A model generated the notes under the pieces. It did not search any database, had not been told where the DNA came from, and worked only from the letters and a program-made list of their open reading frames with translations. From Massilia sp. H6 (GTDB lineage: Bacteria; Pseudomonadota; Gammaproteobacteria; Burkholderiales; Burkholderiaceae_D), in the NCBI RefSeq assembly GCF_024802625.1, contig NZ_CP103371.1, forward strand, positions 3,534,001 through 3,598,000: a DNA stretch of 64,000 nt, written 5' to 3'. The position numbers and the translations under genes are program-made. Below, in pieces: positions 18,601-28,115 of this stretch; position 1 is the stretch's first letter; each line of letters starts with the position of its first letter.

Positions 18601-20739
18601 GTGAACCGAAAGATCCTGATCGCGGCGCTTGCGGGCGCGGGCATTGTCCTGGCGGGCAGCGCCATCGTTTTCACCGACCGGGTCGAACCGCAGCCGGGCG
18701 CCCCCATCGTGCTCACGCCAAAGGCGGCGGCAACGACGCCGTTCTGGTCCGCGCGTGTCACCGCGCTGGCCGGCGACGGCATTCCGGGCACACTGGACGG
18801 CCCGGCTGCAGGCAGCCGCTTCAGCGACCCCTTCGGCGTCGCCTTCGACAGCCGCGGCACGCTCCATGTCGCCGACGCCGGCGACAGCAACCGCATCCGC
18901 ACCCTTGCCCCGGATGGCACCGTGGCCACCTTGGCCGGTGGCCGCGAAGGCTTCCGGGATGGCGCCGGCACGGCGGCCAGCTTCCATACCCCGTCCGCAC
19001 TCGCCTTCGACCACGCCGGCAACCTGTACGTGGCCGACACCGGCAACCACGCCATTCGCAAAATCGCCCCCGGCGGGGGCGTCACCACGCTGGCCGGCAA
19101 CGGCATGCCCGGCGGGCTCGATGGCGTCGGGCGCGCGGCCAGCTTCCATGGCCCGGTCGGGATCGCGGTGGACGCCGCCGGCACCGTGTACGTGGCCGAT
19201 ACCTATAACGACCGCATTCGCCGCATCGCCCGCGACGGCAGCGTCAGCACGGTGGCCGGCTCCGGCCAGCCGGGCATGGCGGACGGCCTGGGCACGGCGG
19301 CCAGCTTCGACACCCCGAGCGCCATCGCGGTGGCCCTCGACGGCACGCTGTACGTGGCCGATACCGGCAACCACGCGATCCGCAAGATTGCACCGGACGG
19401 CGTGGTGAGCACGATCGCCACCCCGCCCGAAGGCGAGCGGCGCCCGGTATTGCGCCGTCCGGTCGGCCTGGCGCTCACGCGCGACGGCTACCTGTACATT
19501 GCGGCCAGCTCGGGCGGGCGCATCGTGCAGCTTGCGCCAACCGGCCAGTACCACGCCCTGCTCGACGCCGACGTACCGGCCGCGCAAGACGGCTTCGGTC
19601 CCGACGGCACCGTGCAGCTCTACGGTCCGCGCGGCATTGCCGTCGACCGCGACGGCAGCCTGGTGGTGGCCGATGCGCAGGCGCACCGGCTTGAGCGGCT
19701 GGCGCCGCCACGCGCTGGCGCCGCGCCCCTGGCGCGCCCGCAGCCGGTGGCGCTGCCGCGCACCGGACCGATACCCTGGCCGGTCGGGCCGCAGGACATG
19801 GCGCACGAGGTGGTCGGCGTGATGGGCGAAGTGCGCGGCAGCTATAACGGCGACAGCCGCGACCATTTCCACGCCGGCCTGGATGTACGCGCCGACGTCG
19901 GCGCGCGGGTGCTGGCCGTGCTGCCGTCGAAGGTGTCGGACCCGTTTGCCAACTGGGGCTTCGGTTCGCTCAGCGAAGGCATCAGCCTGGGGCCGCTGTC
20001 GTACATCCACATGCGGGTCGGGCGTGACGCCCGCGGCAAGGCGCTCGATGCGCGTTTTCTGATGCAGCTCGACCAGCGTGGCAAGGCCGAGCGCGTGCGG
20101 GTGCCGCGCGGGACCCGCTTCGCCGTGGGCGACCCGCTCGGCACCATCAATGCGATGGCCCACGTACACCTCGATTATTACCAGGGCGGCGCGGTGGTCA
20201 ATCCGCTGACCCTGCCCTTCGCCGGATTTATCGACACGGTGGCGCCGCGGATCGACAGCATCGCGCTGTTCGACAGCAGCGGCAAGCGCCTGCGGGCAAA
20301 CAAGGGCGAGCCGCTGCGGGTAGCGCGGGCGCTGGGCGAGGTCACGATCGTGGCCGATGCCTGGGACCAGGTCAACGGCAACCTGGCGCGCCGCCGCCTG
20401 GGCCTGTACCAGCTCGGCTACCAGCTGCTGCGCGCCGATGGCACGCCGGTGGCCGGCTACGAGCGGCCGCGCATCACCCAGGTATTCGACCGTCTGCCGC
20501 GCAATCCGGATGCGGTCAAGCTGGTGTACGCGCCATCCAGCGGCATCACCGTGTACGGCAGCAAGGCTACGCAGTTCGCCTACACTGTGAGCAACCGCCT
20601 GCGCGATGGCCGGGTGTCAGCCGGGAGCTGGCAGGTCGGTGCGCTGGCACCGGGCGACTATATCCTGCGCATCCACGCGGCCGATTTTGCCGGCCAGGTG
20701 GCGCTCGAAGGACGCGACCTGCTATTGCGCATCGAGTAA
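18601..20739 (+). CDS. NHL-repeat protein fused to an M23 (LytM) peptidase-type domain
   Basis: 712 residues starting at GTG. Residues 7-25 form a signal anchor or signal peptide. From about 50 to 370 there are six or so NHL beta-propeller repeats (for example GNLYVADTGNHAIRKIAPGG). Residues 400-550 look like an M23/LytM domain: H424 and D428 in HAGLD, H470 in YIHM, and H521 and H523 in HVHLDYY. All the positions expected of the M23 zinc site and active site are therefore present. A C-terminal beta-rich region (555-712) has no name. It probably acts in the envelope. The fusion is unusual; the substrate is unknown. Confidence 0.8.
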   Translation: MNRKILIAALAGAGIVLAGSAIVFTDRVEPQPGAPIVLTPKAAATTPFWSARVTALAGDGIPGTLDGPAAGSRFSDPFGVAFDSRGTLHVADAGDSNRIRTLAPDGTVATLAGGREGFRDGAGTAASFHTPSALAFDHAGNLYVADTGNHAIRKIAPGGGVTTLAGNGMPGGLDGVGRAASFHGPVGIAVDAAGTVYVADTYNDRIRRIARDGSVSTVAGSGQPGMADGLGTAASFDTPSAIAVALDGTLYVADTGNHAIRKIAPDGVVSTIATPPEGERRPVLRRPVGLALTRDGYLYIAASSGGRIVQLAPTGQYHALLDADVPAAQDGFGPDGTVQLYGPRGIAVDRDGSLVVADAQAHRLERLAPPRAGAAPLARPQPVALPRTGPIPWPVGPQDMAHEVVGVMGEVRGSYNGDSRDHFHAGLDVRADVGARVLAVLPSKVSDPFANWGFGSLSEGISLGPLSYIHMRVGRDARGKALDARFLMQLDQRGKAERVRVPRGTRFAVGDPLGTINAMAHVHLDYYQGGAVVNPLTLPFAGFIDTVAPRIDSIALFDSSGKRLRANKGEPLRVARALGEVTIVADAWDQVNGNLARRRLGLYQLGYQLLRADGTPVAGYERPRITQVFDRLPRNPDAVKLVYAPSSGITVYGSKATQFAYTVSNRLRDGRVSAGSWQVGALAPGDYILRIHAADFAGQVALEGRDLLLRIE

Positions 20740-20909
20740 GCCGGGCTGGTCGACTCCACCGACCGCCTGTTCGGCTTCATCACCGCAGACAGGCTGTTCT
20801 ATGAGCCATGGATAATGCAGTTCGTCGAGAGGAGAATTTTGTAGACATGAATGTCTAGATGATTTATTGTCGAGCTGCCCCTTCACTCATCGACAAAGGT
20901 TCGACACCG

Positions 20910-21635
20910 ATGCTCACACGACTGCTCACCCACCTTGGCGCGGCCCTGCTGCTGGCTGCCACCGCCCTTCCCTGCCTGGGCGCGGACCTGCCCAGTTATC
21001 CTTTCATCCATGTCAGCGCCGCCGCCAGCATCGGCATGCGGCCCGATACCGGCGAGATCGACTTCGAGATCGTCTCGGCCGACGCCGACGCCGACAGCGC
21101 GTGGCAGCAGGTCACGCAGCAGCTCGAGGCGAGCCGGGCGCTGTTCGCCAGCCACGGCATCGCACCGGACGATGTCAACGTGCAGGACATCCTGCGCCGC
21201 TCGCGCAAGACCGAAGTGGCGGGCGACGCCGCGCCGCAGATGGACACCCGGGTCGCGCTCAAGGTCACGGTCCGCAACATGGAGGCCTGGTCCGCCATGA
21301 TGCGCAGCTTGATGGCGATGCCGAAAGTGGAATCGCTGGCCGTCGCCTTCAGCCGCAGCGACCGCGACAAGATCGAAGCCGAACTGGTGACCAAGGCCCT
21401 GGCCAATGCCAGGGGCAAGGCGCAGAACATGGCGCGCGGCATTGGCGCCAGGCTTGGCGCGGCCAGCGGCGTCTCGCTGGGCGCACTGAAGAACCTGTCG
21501 AACTCGATGGGAATGGCGCTTGAACCCAACGGCCGCTACACCGACGGCGGCCCCGATGCGGCAACCGACCTGACCCTGGTGGCGGCCATCACCCTGGTGC
21601 AGGGCGTGGATGTGATCTACCGGATCGGACGCTAA
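20910..21635 (+). CDS. SIMPL-domain (DUF541) exported protein
   Basis: 241 residues. A signal peptide (about 1-24) is followed by a SIMPL/DUF541 domain: FIHVSAAASIGMRPDTGEIDFEIVS, DVNVQDILRRSRK, and SDRDKIEAELVTKALANARGKA, ending in ITLVQGVDVIYRIGR. These periplasmic proteins (E. coli YggE is one) are loosely linked to stress resistance; no catalytic activity is established. The ATG at 20910 was chosen because the signal peptide starts there. Confidence 0.87.
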   Translation: MLTRLLTHLGAALLLAATALPCLGADLPSYPFIHVSAAASIGMRPDTGEIDFEIVSADADADSAWQQVTQQLEASRALFASHGIAPDDVNVQDILRRSRKTEVAGDAAPQMDTRVALKVTVRNMEAWSAMMRSLMAMPKVESLAVAFSRSDRDKIEAELVTKALANARGKAQNMARGIGARLGAASGVSLGALKNLSNSMGMALEPNGRYTDGGPDAATDLTLVAAITLVQGVDVIYRIGR

Positions 21636-21715
21636 GCCTGCGGTTTGTCGGGTGGCGCTGCGCCAGTGTGCGCTACCGTTCGAGGTGCGATCTTGTTTCC
21701 TCTGCGGAGAACCCC

Positions 21716-22846
21716 ATGCACCTCGCTTGCAAGCTGTCGATCCTCGTTTGCGCGGCAACCGCCGCCAGCACCCATGCGCAGCAGCTCGTCAGGATCGGCC
21801 ATGCCGGGCCGGTCTCCGGTCCCCATGCCCATCTCGGCAAGGACAACGAAAACGCCGCGCGCATGGCGATTGACGAACTCAACGCCCGTGGCTTCACCAT
21901 CGCCGGCCAGAAGGTCAAGCTGCAACTGCTGGCCGAAGACGACGGCAGCGACCCCGGGCAAGGCAAGGCAGTGGCGCAGAAACTGGTCGATGCCAGGGTG
22001 AACGGCATCATCGGCCACCTCAATGCAGGCACCACGGTGCCAGCGTCGAAAATCTATCACGATGCCGGGCTGGTGCAGATCTCGCCGGCCACCACCGCAA
22101 CCCAGTACACGCGGCAGAAATTTCCGGGTGCCTTCCGCGTGGTGGCGAACGACGCCAAGCTTGGCAGCGCCCTGGCCAGCTACGCGGTCGAGACCCTCAA
22201 GGCGAAGAAGATCGCCATCATCGACGACCGCACCACCCACGGCCAGGGCGTCGCGGCGCACTTCGCGCGCAGCTTGAAGGGGCCCGGCGTGCGCATCGTC
22301 GCCAAGGAATTCACCAGCGCCAGCGCCACCGACCACACCGCCATCCTCATGGCGATCCGGGCCAGCAAGCCCGACCTGGTGTTCTTTGGCGGCACCGATT
22401 CGGTGGCCGGCCCGATGCTACGCCAGATCAAGGCGCTCGGCATCGAGGCCACCTTCATGGGCGGCGACGGCATCTGCACCGCGGCCCTCGGACACCTGGC
22501 CGGCCAGGCCCTCGGCGAGGGCAAGGTGGTGTGCGCCGAAGCGGGCGGCGTGGAGGGCCTGCAAGAACAAAGCATGGCCGACTTCCGCGCGCGCTTCAAG
22601 CGCAAGACTGGCGCCGAAGTCCAGCTCTATGCGCCCTACGCTTATGATTCGGTGATGGTAATGGCCACCGCGATGCGCAACGCCAAGTCGGCTGAGCCGG
22701 CGAAATACCTGCCCGAGCTCAAGAAAATCCGCTACGCGGGTGTCACCGGCATCATCGAGTTCGACCCGTCGGGTGACATCCTCAAGGGCGCGCTCACGCT
22801 GTTTACCTATCAGGGTGGCAAGCGCACCCGCATCGGCGTGATGTAA
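21716..22846 (+). CDS. LivJ-like ABC transporter substrate-binding protein
   Basis: 376 residues. A signal peptide (about 1-21, ending THA) precedes a type I periplasmic-binding fold: LVRIGHAGPVSGPHAHLGKDNENAARMAIDELNARG, HLNAGTTVPASKIYHDAGLVQISPATT, and ATAMRNA near the end. The family binds branched-chain or related amino acids and amides. No permease or ATPase genes are adjacent, so it is an orphan receptor here. The ATG at 21716 follows CGGAGAACC. Confidence 0.9.
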   Translation: MHLACKLSILVCAATAASTHAQQLVRIGHAGPVSGPHAHLGKDNENAARMAIDELNARGFTIAGQKVKLQLLAEDDGSDPGQGKAVAQKLVDARVNGIIGHLNAGTTVPASKIYHDAGLVQISPATTATQYTRQKFPGAFRVVANDAKLGSALASYAVETLKAKKIAIIDDRTTHGQGVAAHFARSLKGPGVRIVAKEFTSASATDHTAILMAIRASKPDLVFFGGTDSVAGPMLRQIKALGIEATFMGGDGICTAALGHLAGQALGEGKVVCAEAGGVEGLQEQSMADFRARFKRKTGAEVQLYAPYAYDSVMVMATAMRNAKSAEPAKYLPELKKIRYAGVTGIIEFDPSGDILKGALTLFTYQGGKRTRIGVM

Positions 22847-22861
22847 GCAGCGCCAATAAAA

Positions 22862-22891
22862 AAGCGCACCATGCTCGACGCAGGTGCGCTT
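22862..22891 (-). terminator. Rho-independent terminator of the cytochrome c gene
   Basis: A 9-bp stem (AAGCGCACC with GGTGCGCTT) is followed on the minus strand by a TTTTTTATT tail. It lies 20 bases past the cytochrome c stop. It may also slow plus-strand transcription from the binding-protein gene. Confidence 0.85.
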
Positions 22892-22911
22892 GTTACACGA
22901 ACAGAGCCAAC

Positions 22912-23220
22912 TTACTTTTGCGCCAGCACCCATTTCACCAGGCTGCGGGCTTCGGCCTCGCTCACCTGTGGATTGGCCGGCATCGGGACCGGGCCCCACA
23001 CGCCAGCGCCGCCCTTGATGACTTTCTGCACCAACTTGTCTTCGGCGTTTTTCTGGCCGGCGTACTTGGAGGCGACATCCTGGTAAGAAGGTCCGACCAG
23101 CTTGTTGGCGACCGCGTGGCAAGCCATGCAATTCTTGGCCTTGGCCAGGTCGGCTTGGGCAAACGCGCTGGTGGACGCGAAGGCCGACATCACCATACAC
23201 AACAACAAAGACCTTTTCAT
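22912..23220 (-). CDS. Small class I cytochrome c, 102 aa
   Basis: 102 residues. A signal peptide (1-21) precedes haem site C31-x2-C34-H35 (NCMACH) and a likely axial Met in GPVPMPANP. The size and pattern are those of cytochrome c551/c8-type periplasmic electron carriers. The ATG at 23220 follows CTGGAGAAACAA; the upstream in-frame ATG lacks a ribosome site and would disrupt the signal peptide. It is monocistronic with its own terminator. Confidence 0.93.
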   Translation of the reverse strand: MKRSLLLCMVMSAFASTSAFAQADLAKAKNCMACHAVANKLVGPSYQDVASKYAGQKNAEDKLVQKVIKGGAGVWGPVPMPANPQVSEAEARSLVKWVLAQK

Positions 23221-23394
23221 TTGTTTCTCCAGGTTCATGACCATCTTATTTTACCGTGATTCCTGACAAGGTCACGCAGGGATACACTCTGTAACGAGTG
23301 CACAACGGCCGGGCTTGACGAACTCACAATGCTCGTGCGAATTTTTCCACTCGGCATCATTTTGTTTGTACTATGGGGGTCGAAGGAGTCTTCC

Positions 23395-23619
23395 ATGCCG
23401 CTGATTTTGCTGATTATTGCCCTGTGCGGGCTGCGTTTTTTTGAAGTTTGGCGCTTCGCCGACCTGTCCTGGTGGTATATCGTCGGCTTGATGGTATTCG
23501 CCTTTGTCTGGTTCGAGTTCATCGAGAAAATGCTTGGGCTCGACAAGAAGAAAGACCATCGCTTGCAGTCGAAGCAGCGCGCCGCGCGCGTCAAACAAGC
23601 GTTCGACAAGCGCCGCTGA
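23395..23619 (+). CDS. Small Trp-rich membrane protein (TIGR04438-like)
   Basis: 74 residues: two hydrophobic segments (3-12 and about 23-45) with FADLSWWYIVGL between them, then a basic tail (KKKDHRLQSKQRAARVKQAF). This matches the short Trp-rich protein family common in Burkholderiales; its function is unknown. The ATG at 23395 was chosen because GAAGGAG precedes it and the length fits the family. An upstream in-frame ATG at 23329 would add 22 residues. Confidence 0.8.
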   Translation: MPLILLIIALCGLRFFEVWRFADLSWWYIVGLMVFAFVWFEFIEKMLGLDKKKDHRLQSKQRAARVKQAFDKRR

Positions 23620-23647
23620 GCTGGCGCGCGATCGCGCAGGATGTTGT

Positions 23648-23668
23648 GTGATATGTTCAGCATATCAC
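23648..23668. promoter_or_regulatory. Perfect palindrome upstream of the LysR gene, candidate operator
   Basis: Arms GTGATATG and CATATCAC (8 bp, perfect) are separated by TTCAG and centred 40 bp before the LysR-type regulator ATG. A further CATATCA half-site sits at 23691-23697, directly before the ATG. The position suits autoregulation. Confidence 0.5.
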
Positions 23669-23697
23669 TCGGCCCAATCCATACATCCTGCATATCA

Positions 23698-24591
23698 ATG
23701 ACTCCTGAACTGCGCCAGCTGCGCCATTTCGTCGCCGTCGCCGAAGAACTGCATTTTGGCCGTGCCGCCGAACGGCTGCACATGACCCAACCGCCCCTGT
23801 CGCAAAGCATCGCCGGCCTCGAAGAGCTGCTCGGCGCCCCGCTATTCTTGCGCAACCGCCGCCAGGTGGCGCTCACGGCCCCCGGCCACGCACTGCTGCC
23901 GGAAGCGCGCCGCATCCTCGACGACGCCGCCCGGCTGCCGGATCTGGTGCGCCGGGTCGCCGGCGGCGAAGCCGGACGCCTGACGCTGGCTTTTGTCTCC
24001 ACCGCCGACTACAGCGTGCTGCCTGCCATCTTGCAGCGCTACCGCGCCGCCTTCCCGGCGGTAGCGCTGGTGCTGCGCGAAGCGACCTCGGACGTGCAGG
24101 CCGACGAACTGCTGCACGACCGCATCGACGCCGGCTTCGTGATCCCGCCGCTGCCCGGCAAGATGGACAGCGCCATCGACTACATCAAGCTGCTCGAAGA
24201 GCCGCTGATCCTGTGCGCGCCTGCAGGCCTCGATGCGCTCAGGCGCGCCGGCCCGGTAAGCCTGCGCGAGCTGCCGCCGCTGCCGCTGGTGATCTTTCCG
24301 CGCGCGGTGGCGCCGAGCCTGCACGACGCCATTCTGGGGTGCTTTCGCGCCGCCGGCATCACGCCGGTCATCGGCCAGGAAGCGATCCAGATGCAGACCA
24401 TCGTCAGCCTGGTTTCCGGAGGCATGGGATTGGCACTTGTGCCACAATCGGTGTCGAACCTGATGCGTGCGGGCGTAGAATACCGGGCCCTGGTCGAGCC
24501 CACGCCGCTGGCCGAAACCGGCCTGGCCTGGCGCCGCGACAACCCGTCGCCCGTGCTCGGGGGCTTTTTGGATTTAATAAGGAAGAACTGA
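23698..24591 (+). CDS. LysR-family transcriptional regulator
   Basis: 297 residues, the standard LTTR size. Residues 1-62 are the winged helix-turn-helix ([39 protein letters not shown]), and a periplasmic-binding-type effector domain follows from about 90. The ATG at 23698 is the usual LTTR start. The stop is only 2 bases before lgt, so lgt is probably translated from the same message. No metabolic gene next to it reveals its effector. Confidence 0.93.
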   Translation: MTPELRQLRHFVAVAEELHFGRAAERLHMTQPPLSQSIAGLEELLGAPLFLRNRRQVALTAPGHALLPEARRILDDAARLPDLVRRVAGGEAGRLTLAFVSTADYSVLPAILQRYRAAFPAVALVLREATSDVQADELLHDRIDAGFVIPPLPGKMDSAIDYIKLLEEPLILCAPAGLDALRRAGPVSLRELPPLPLVIFPRAVAPSLHDAILGCFRAAGITPVIGQEAIQMQTIVSLVSGGMGLALVPQSVSNLMRAGVEYRALVEPTPLAETGLAWRRDNPSPVLGGFLDLIRKN

Positions 24592-24593
24592 TT

Positions 24594-25403
24594 ATGCTAG
24601 TACACCCGAATCCGGACCCGGTTGCCTTTTCGATCGGGCCGGTGGCCATCCACTGGTATGGCCTGATGTATGTGGTGGCCTTCGGCCTGTTCCTGGCACT
24701 GGGCCGCCTGCGCATTCGCCAGCCGCATATCGCCGCGCAGGGCTGGAAAGCCGAAGATCTCGACGACATGCTGTTCTACGGCATGCTCGGCGTGGTGGTG
24801 GGCGGGCGCCTGGGCGAAGTGCTGTTCTACCAGCCGGCTTATTTCTTCGCCAATCCGCTCGACATCTTCAAGGTCTGGCAAGGCGGCATGTCCTTCCATG
24901 GCGGCTTCCTGGGCGTGCTGGTGGCCATGTCGCTATGGGCGCGCAAGTCCCGGCGCAACGTGCTCGACGTGTACGACTTCATTGCGCCGATGGTGCCGCT
25001 CGGTTACGCCGCTGGCCGCCTGGGCAATTTTATCAACCACGAGCTGCCCGGGCGCCTGGCCGACCCGAGCCTGCCATGGGCCATGCTGTGGCCGGGCGTC
25101 GACGGCCCGCGCCATCCGTCGCCGCTGTACCAGATGCTGCTCGACGGGATCGTTGTCTTCATCCTCCTGTGGCCGTATGCGCGCAAGCAGCGCCCGCGCC
25201 TGGCGGTGGGCTCCATGTTCACGCTGCTGTACGGGTGCGCGCGCTTCACTACCGAATACTTCCGCGTGCCGGACTGGGAAATCGTGGTGGCCGGCATCCC
25301 GGTCACCTCGGGCCAGGTGCTGTCGCTGCCGATGATCATTGGCGCCCTGCTGATGCTGGCCTGGGCTTACCGCCAGGCGCCCGGCCGGCCGGTGCACGCC
25401 TGA
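24594..25403 (+). CDS. lgt: Prolipoprotein diacylglyceryl transferase
   Basis: 269 residues with about seven membrane segments. It moves a diacylglyceryl group from phosphatidylglycerol to the lipobox Cys of prolipoproteins. Recognised motifs are [11 protein letters not shown] near the N-terminus, [19 protein letters not shown] (with the conserved His), the signature [11 protein letters not shown], and [17 protein letters not shown] precedes the ATG. It lies directly downstream of a LysR gene and converges on a histidine kinase gene 12 bases later. Confidence 0.97.
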   Translation: MLVHPNPDPVAFSIGPVAIHWYGLMYVVAFGLFLALGRLRIRQPHIAAQGWKAEDLDDMLFYGMLGVVVGGRLGEVLFYQPAYFFANPLDIFKVWQGGMSFHGGFLGVLVAMSLWARKSRRNVLDVYDFIAPMVPLGYAAGRLGNFINHELPGRLADPSLPWAMLWPGVDGPRHPSPLYQMLLDGIVVFILLWPYARKQRPRLAVGSMFTLLYGCARFTTEYFRVPDWEIVVAGIPVTSGQVLSLPMIIGALLMLAWAYRQAPGRPVHA

Positions 25404-25415
25404 TCCTGGCTCGCT

Positions 25416-27581
25416 TCAAGCGGGCGTGAGCGCCCGCTGCAAGTCTTCCAGCGTAGCCGGCTTGGTCAGGTGCAGGTCGAAGCCCACGCCAAGCGCCTGC
25501 GCCACATCGGCCTTCTGGCCGTAGCCGGTCAGCGCCACCAGCCGCAGCGCCGGATCAATCCGGCGCAGCTGCGTTGCCAGTGCATATCCATCCATGTCGG
25601 GCAGGCCGATGTCCAGCACGGCCACGTCCGGCGCCTGGCGTCGGGCTTCGGCCATCGCCGCCGCCGCGGTGCCGGCCACGCTGACCGCGTGTCCCATGTG
25701 CTCGAGCAAGGCGCCGGTCGCCGCCGCGGCGTCAGCGTTGTCGTCCACCAGCAGCACCCGCAGGCGCCCCGGCGCAACCACGCTCGCCCCTTGCGCGCGG
25801 GGCTCGGCGGCCGCCCCGAGCGGCAGCACCACTTCGAAGCGGCTGCCCCTGTTCTCGCCCTCGCTGAATGCCGCCACCGCGCCGCCATGCAGTTCGACGA
25901 TCCTGCGCACGATCGCCAGGCCCAGTCCCAGCCCGCCGGTATGGCGCGCCAGCGGCTGCGGCGCCTGGAAAAAGGGATCGAATATGCGCTCGAGCATGGC
26001 CCGGCTCATGCCCACGCCATTGTCGCTGACCACCAGGCGGGCACTGGCACCGTCGGCCGTAAGCACCACCCGCGTAGCGTCCTTGCCGAAGCGCGCCGCG
26101 TTCGACAGCAGGTTGTTGAGTACTTGCGTCAGGCGGCTTTCGTCGCCGCTCACCCATACCTCGCCAGGCGCGGCCGCGTCGACCGGGGTGCCGGGAAACG
26201 AGGCCACCACATGGCGCACCACCTCGGCCAGGTTGACCGGCCGCAGCTCGATCTGCAGCTTGCCACTGGTGATGCGCGAGACGTCGAGCAGGTCGTCCAC
26301 CAGCCGCTTGAGGTGGTTGGCCTGGCGCCGCAAGATGGTACGCTCGCGCACGTTCGATGCTTCGCCGCGCAAGTCCATCAGGTCGAGCGAGGTGACGATG
26401 GGACTGAGCGGGTTGCGCAGTTCATGCCCGAGCATGGCGAGGAATTCATCCTTGACCCGGCTGGCGGCGCGGCTGTCTTCCAGCGCGCCCTCGAGCGAGG
26501 TCAACAACTGCGAGCGCTCGGCCTCGTGCGCGTCGCGCTGGCTTGCCGCGGCCTGCAGCGCCGTTTCCATCTGCTCGATCTCGGTAATGCGCGACGGCGC
26601 CACCGTCACCGGCAAGCCGGCGCCCAGCGCGGTGGTGCCCTGCTGCAGGCTGCGAAACGAGCGCGCGATGCGCCCTGAAAGCAGGGTGGCGATCAGCGCG
26701 CAGACCAGTAGCGAAGCCGCCAGGCCAGACGCGTACAGCACAATGCCGGGCAAGGCGGCCTGCGCCAGTGCCGAAATTGGAATGCCGACCGCAACAGACC
26801 ATCCATAACGCGAACGAACATATGCGGAAGCCACCTGCTCGCCCGTGGGCGAGGTAGTCTGGCCGACCGCTTCGGGGCCGCCGTCTTGCATCAGCCGCTG
26901 CAGCGTCGGGTGGGGCGCCTTGCCGACTGCGCTTGCCTGCCTGATCGAACGCGCCACGATTTTTCCATCGCCATCAAGGATGGCGATCACGGACTCGGGC
27001 GGGATTTTCTGGCGTTCGATCACGCGCAACATCCGGCCCGGCTCGATGATGGCGGTAAGAATGTAGCGCTGGCCTTTGGTGCCGGTAATGGGAATGCGCA
27101 CCGGGAAGGCGGCGCGGCCGCCCCAGCTCACCATGATATGTCCGGCTACTGGCTGGCGGCTGTCCTGCGCCAGGCGCAGGCTGGCCGGATCGGCAGCCGG
27201 CGCGCCCGGGCTGCCATAGGGCGTAGCGGTACGGAACACGATGGCGCCATTGGCGTCGGTCAGGACGACAGCCAGCCATTCGGGCTCGGCGGCGACCTGG
27301 GCGCGGGCGACATCGTAGAAGCCACGCAGGTCGCCCACTTCGAGTGCCGGCGTACGTGCGATGCTGGTCAGGGTCGAGACCGCACCATCGAGCTCGGCGT
27401 CGACGGCGCTCGACAACGCACGCGCCAGATCGATCAGCGAGCGTTGCTGCTCGCGCTGCTGGTACTGGCTGACCAGGTGCAGGCCCCAGACGCCCATCAG
27501 CGCCAGCGGCAGCAGGCCGACGGCGGCCAGCAGCACCAGCAGGCGCCTGAGCGAAACGGTAGAGCGCTGGCGCTGCAGCAT
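25416..27581 (-). CDS. Hybrid sensor histidine kinase/response regulator
   Basis: 721 residues. Transmembrane segment 1 (about 12-36), an extracytoplasmic dCache-like sensor (40-270) and transmembrane segment 2 (about 278-302) are followed by a HAMP-like linker, then HisKA with phospho-acceptor H386 in LGHELRNPLSPI. The HATPase domain shows DNGVGM and GGLGLGLAIV, and a C-terminal receiver has D657 in VAVLDIGLPD. It probably autophosphorylates and relays to its own receiver; the output partner is not encoded here. The signal sensed is unknown. Confidence 0.93.
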   Translation of the reverse strand: MLQRQRSTVSLRRLLVLLAAVGLLPLALMGVWGLHLVSQYQQREQQRSLIDLARALSSAVDAELDGAVSTLTSIARTPALEVGDLRGFYDVARAQVAAEPEWLAVVLTDANGAIVFRTATPYGSPGAPAADPASLRLAQDSRQPVAGHIMVSWGGRAAFPVRIPITGTKGQRYILTAIIEPGRMLRVIERQKIPPESVIAILDGDGKIVARSIRQASAVGKAPHPTLQRLMQDGGPEAVGQTTSPTGEQVASAYVRSRYGWSVAVGIPISALAQAALPGIVLYASGLAASLLVCALIATLLSGRIARSFRSLQQGTTALGAGLPVTVAPSRITEIEQMETALQAAASQRDAHEAERSQLLTSLEGALEDSRAASRVKDEFLAMLGHELRNPLSPIVTSLDLMDLRGEASNVRERTILRRQANHLKRLVDDLLDVSRITSGKLQIELRPVNLAEVVRHVVASFPGTPVDAAAPGEVWVSGDESRLTQVLNNLLSNAARFGKDATRVVLTADGASARLVVSDNGVGMSRAMLERIFDPFFQAPQPLARHTGGLGLGLAIVRRIVELHGGAVAAFSEGENRGSRFEVVLPLGAAAEPRAQGASVVAPGRLRVLLVDDNADAAAATGALLEHMGHAVSVAGTAAAAMAEARRQAPDVAVLDIGLPDMDGYALATQLRRIDPALRLVALTGYGQKADVAQALGVGFDLHLTKPATLEDLQRALTPA

Positions 27582-27665
27582 GGGTACCTTATGTCAGAAC
27601 AGACATGCCAGGCATGAGTCGGAAAACCTGAGCTCGACGACGGGCTCGGCCCGGCAAGCAGGTGC

Positions 27666-28013
27666 TTATTCGTCGAATTCTTCGGCCAGATTCTTCCAGC
27701 CACGGCTCTTGGCGAAGGCGGCGAATTCTTCGGGCGCCTCGAGCACGATGGTCTTGCTCTCTTGCAGGCCCGGGTCGCTCGGGCCGAAATCCGGCCCATG
27801 GTAGCCTAGCGTACGCAGTCGTTCGACGATCTGCCCCGTGAGCACGGTGTCCTTGTAGGCGCCAGGGTCGAGCTGGGTCTTGAAGTCCACGTAGACGTCG
27901 ATGATTCCGTAGCCCTCGTCGAAGATGCGGATCGCCTTGACGTCAAGGGTGCGGCCGTTGCCATCCCTGGCCTGGAAGGCGCCGGACAGCTCAATGTCGG
28001 TATCGGTAGTCAT
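27666..28013 (-). CDS. Hypothetical protein, 115 aa
   Basis: 115 residues starting MTTDTDIELSGAFQARDG, soluble, acidic, with mixed strands (IRIFDEGYGIIDVYVDF) and an acidic C-terminus. I recognise no family. The ATG at 28013 is preferred to one 24 codons upstream because the extra residues look non-coding. It lies between the kinase and a DUF305 gene on the same strand, possibly one transcript. Confidence 0.7.
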   Translation of the reverse strand: MTTDTDIELSGAFQARDGNGRTLDVKAIRIFDEGYGIIDVYVDFKTQLDPGAYKDTVLTGQIVERLRTLGYHGPDFGPSDPGLQESKTIVLEAPEEFAAFAKSRGWKNLAEEFDE

Positions 28014-28115
28014 GACGCAAGCATACCACTGCGGCGCGATCGGGGCATCCCTAATGCGGGCGCTCCGGCAGCGCTGCATTGGCATTGCGGGCTGCCAGGC
28101 ACGACCCGCGCAGGG

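Noticed and set aside
20859..20909. Upstream extension of the SIMPL protein from an ATG at 20859
   Set aside because: It would place 17 polar residues before a normal signal peptide; the ATG at 20910 fits better.
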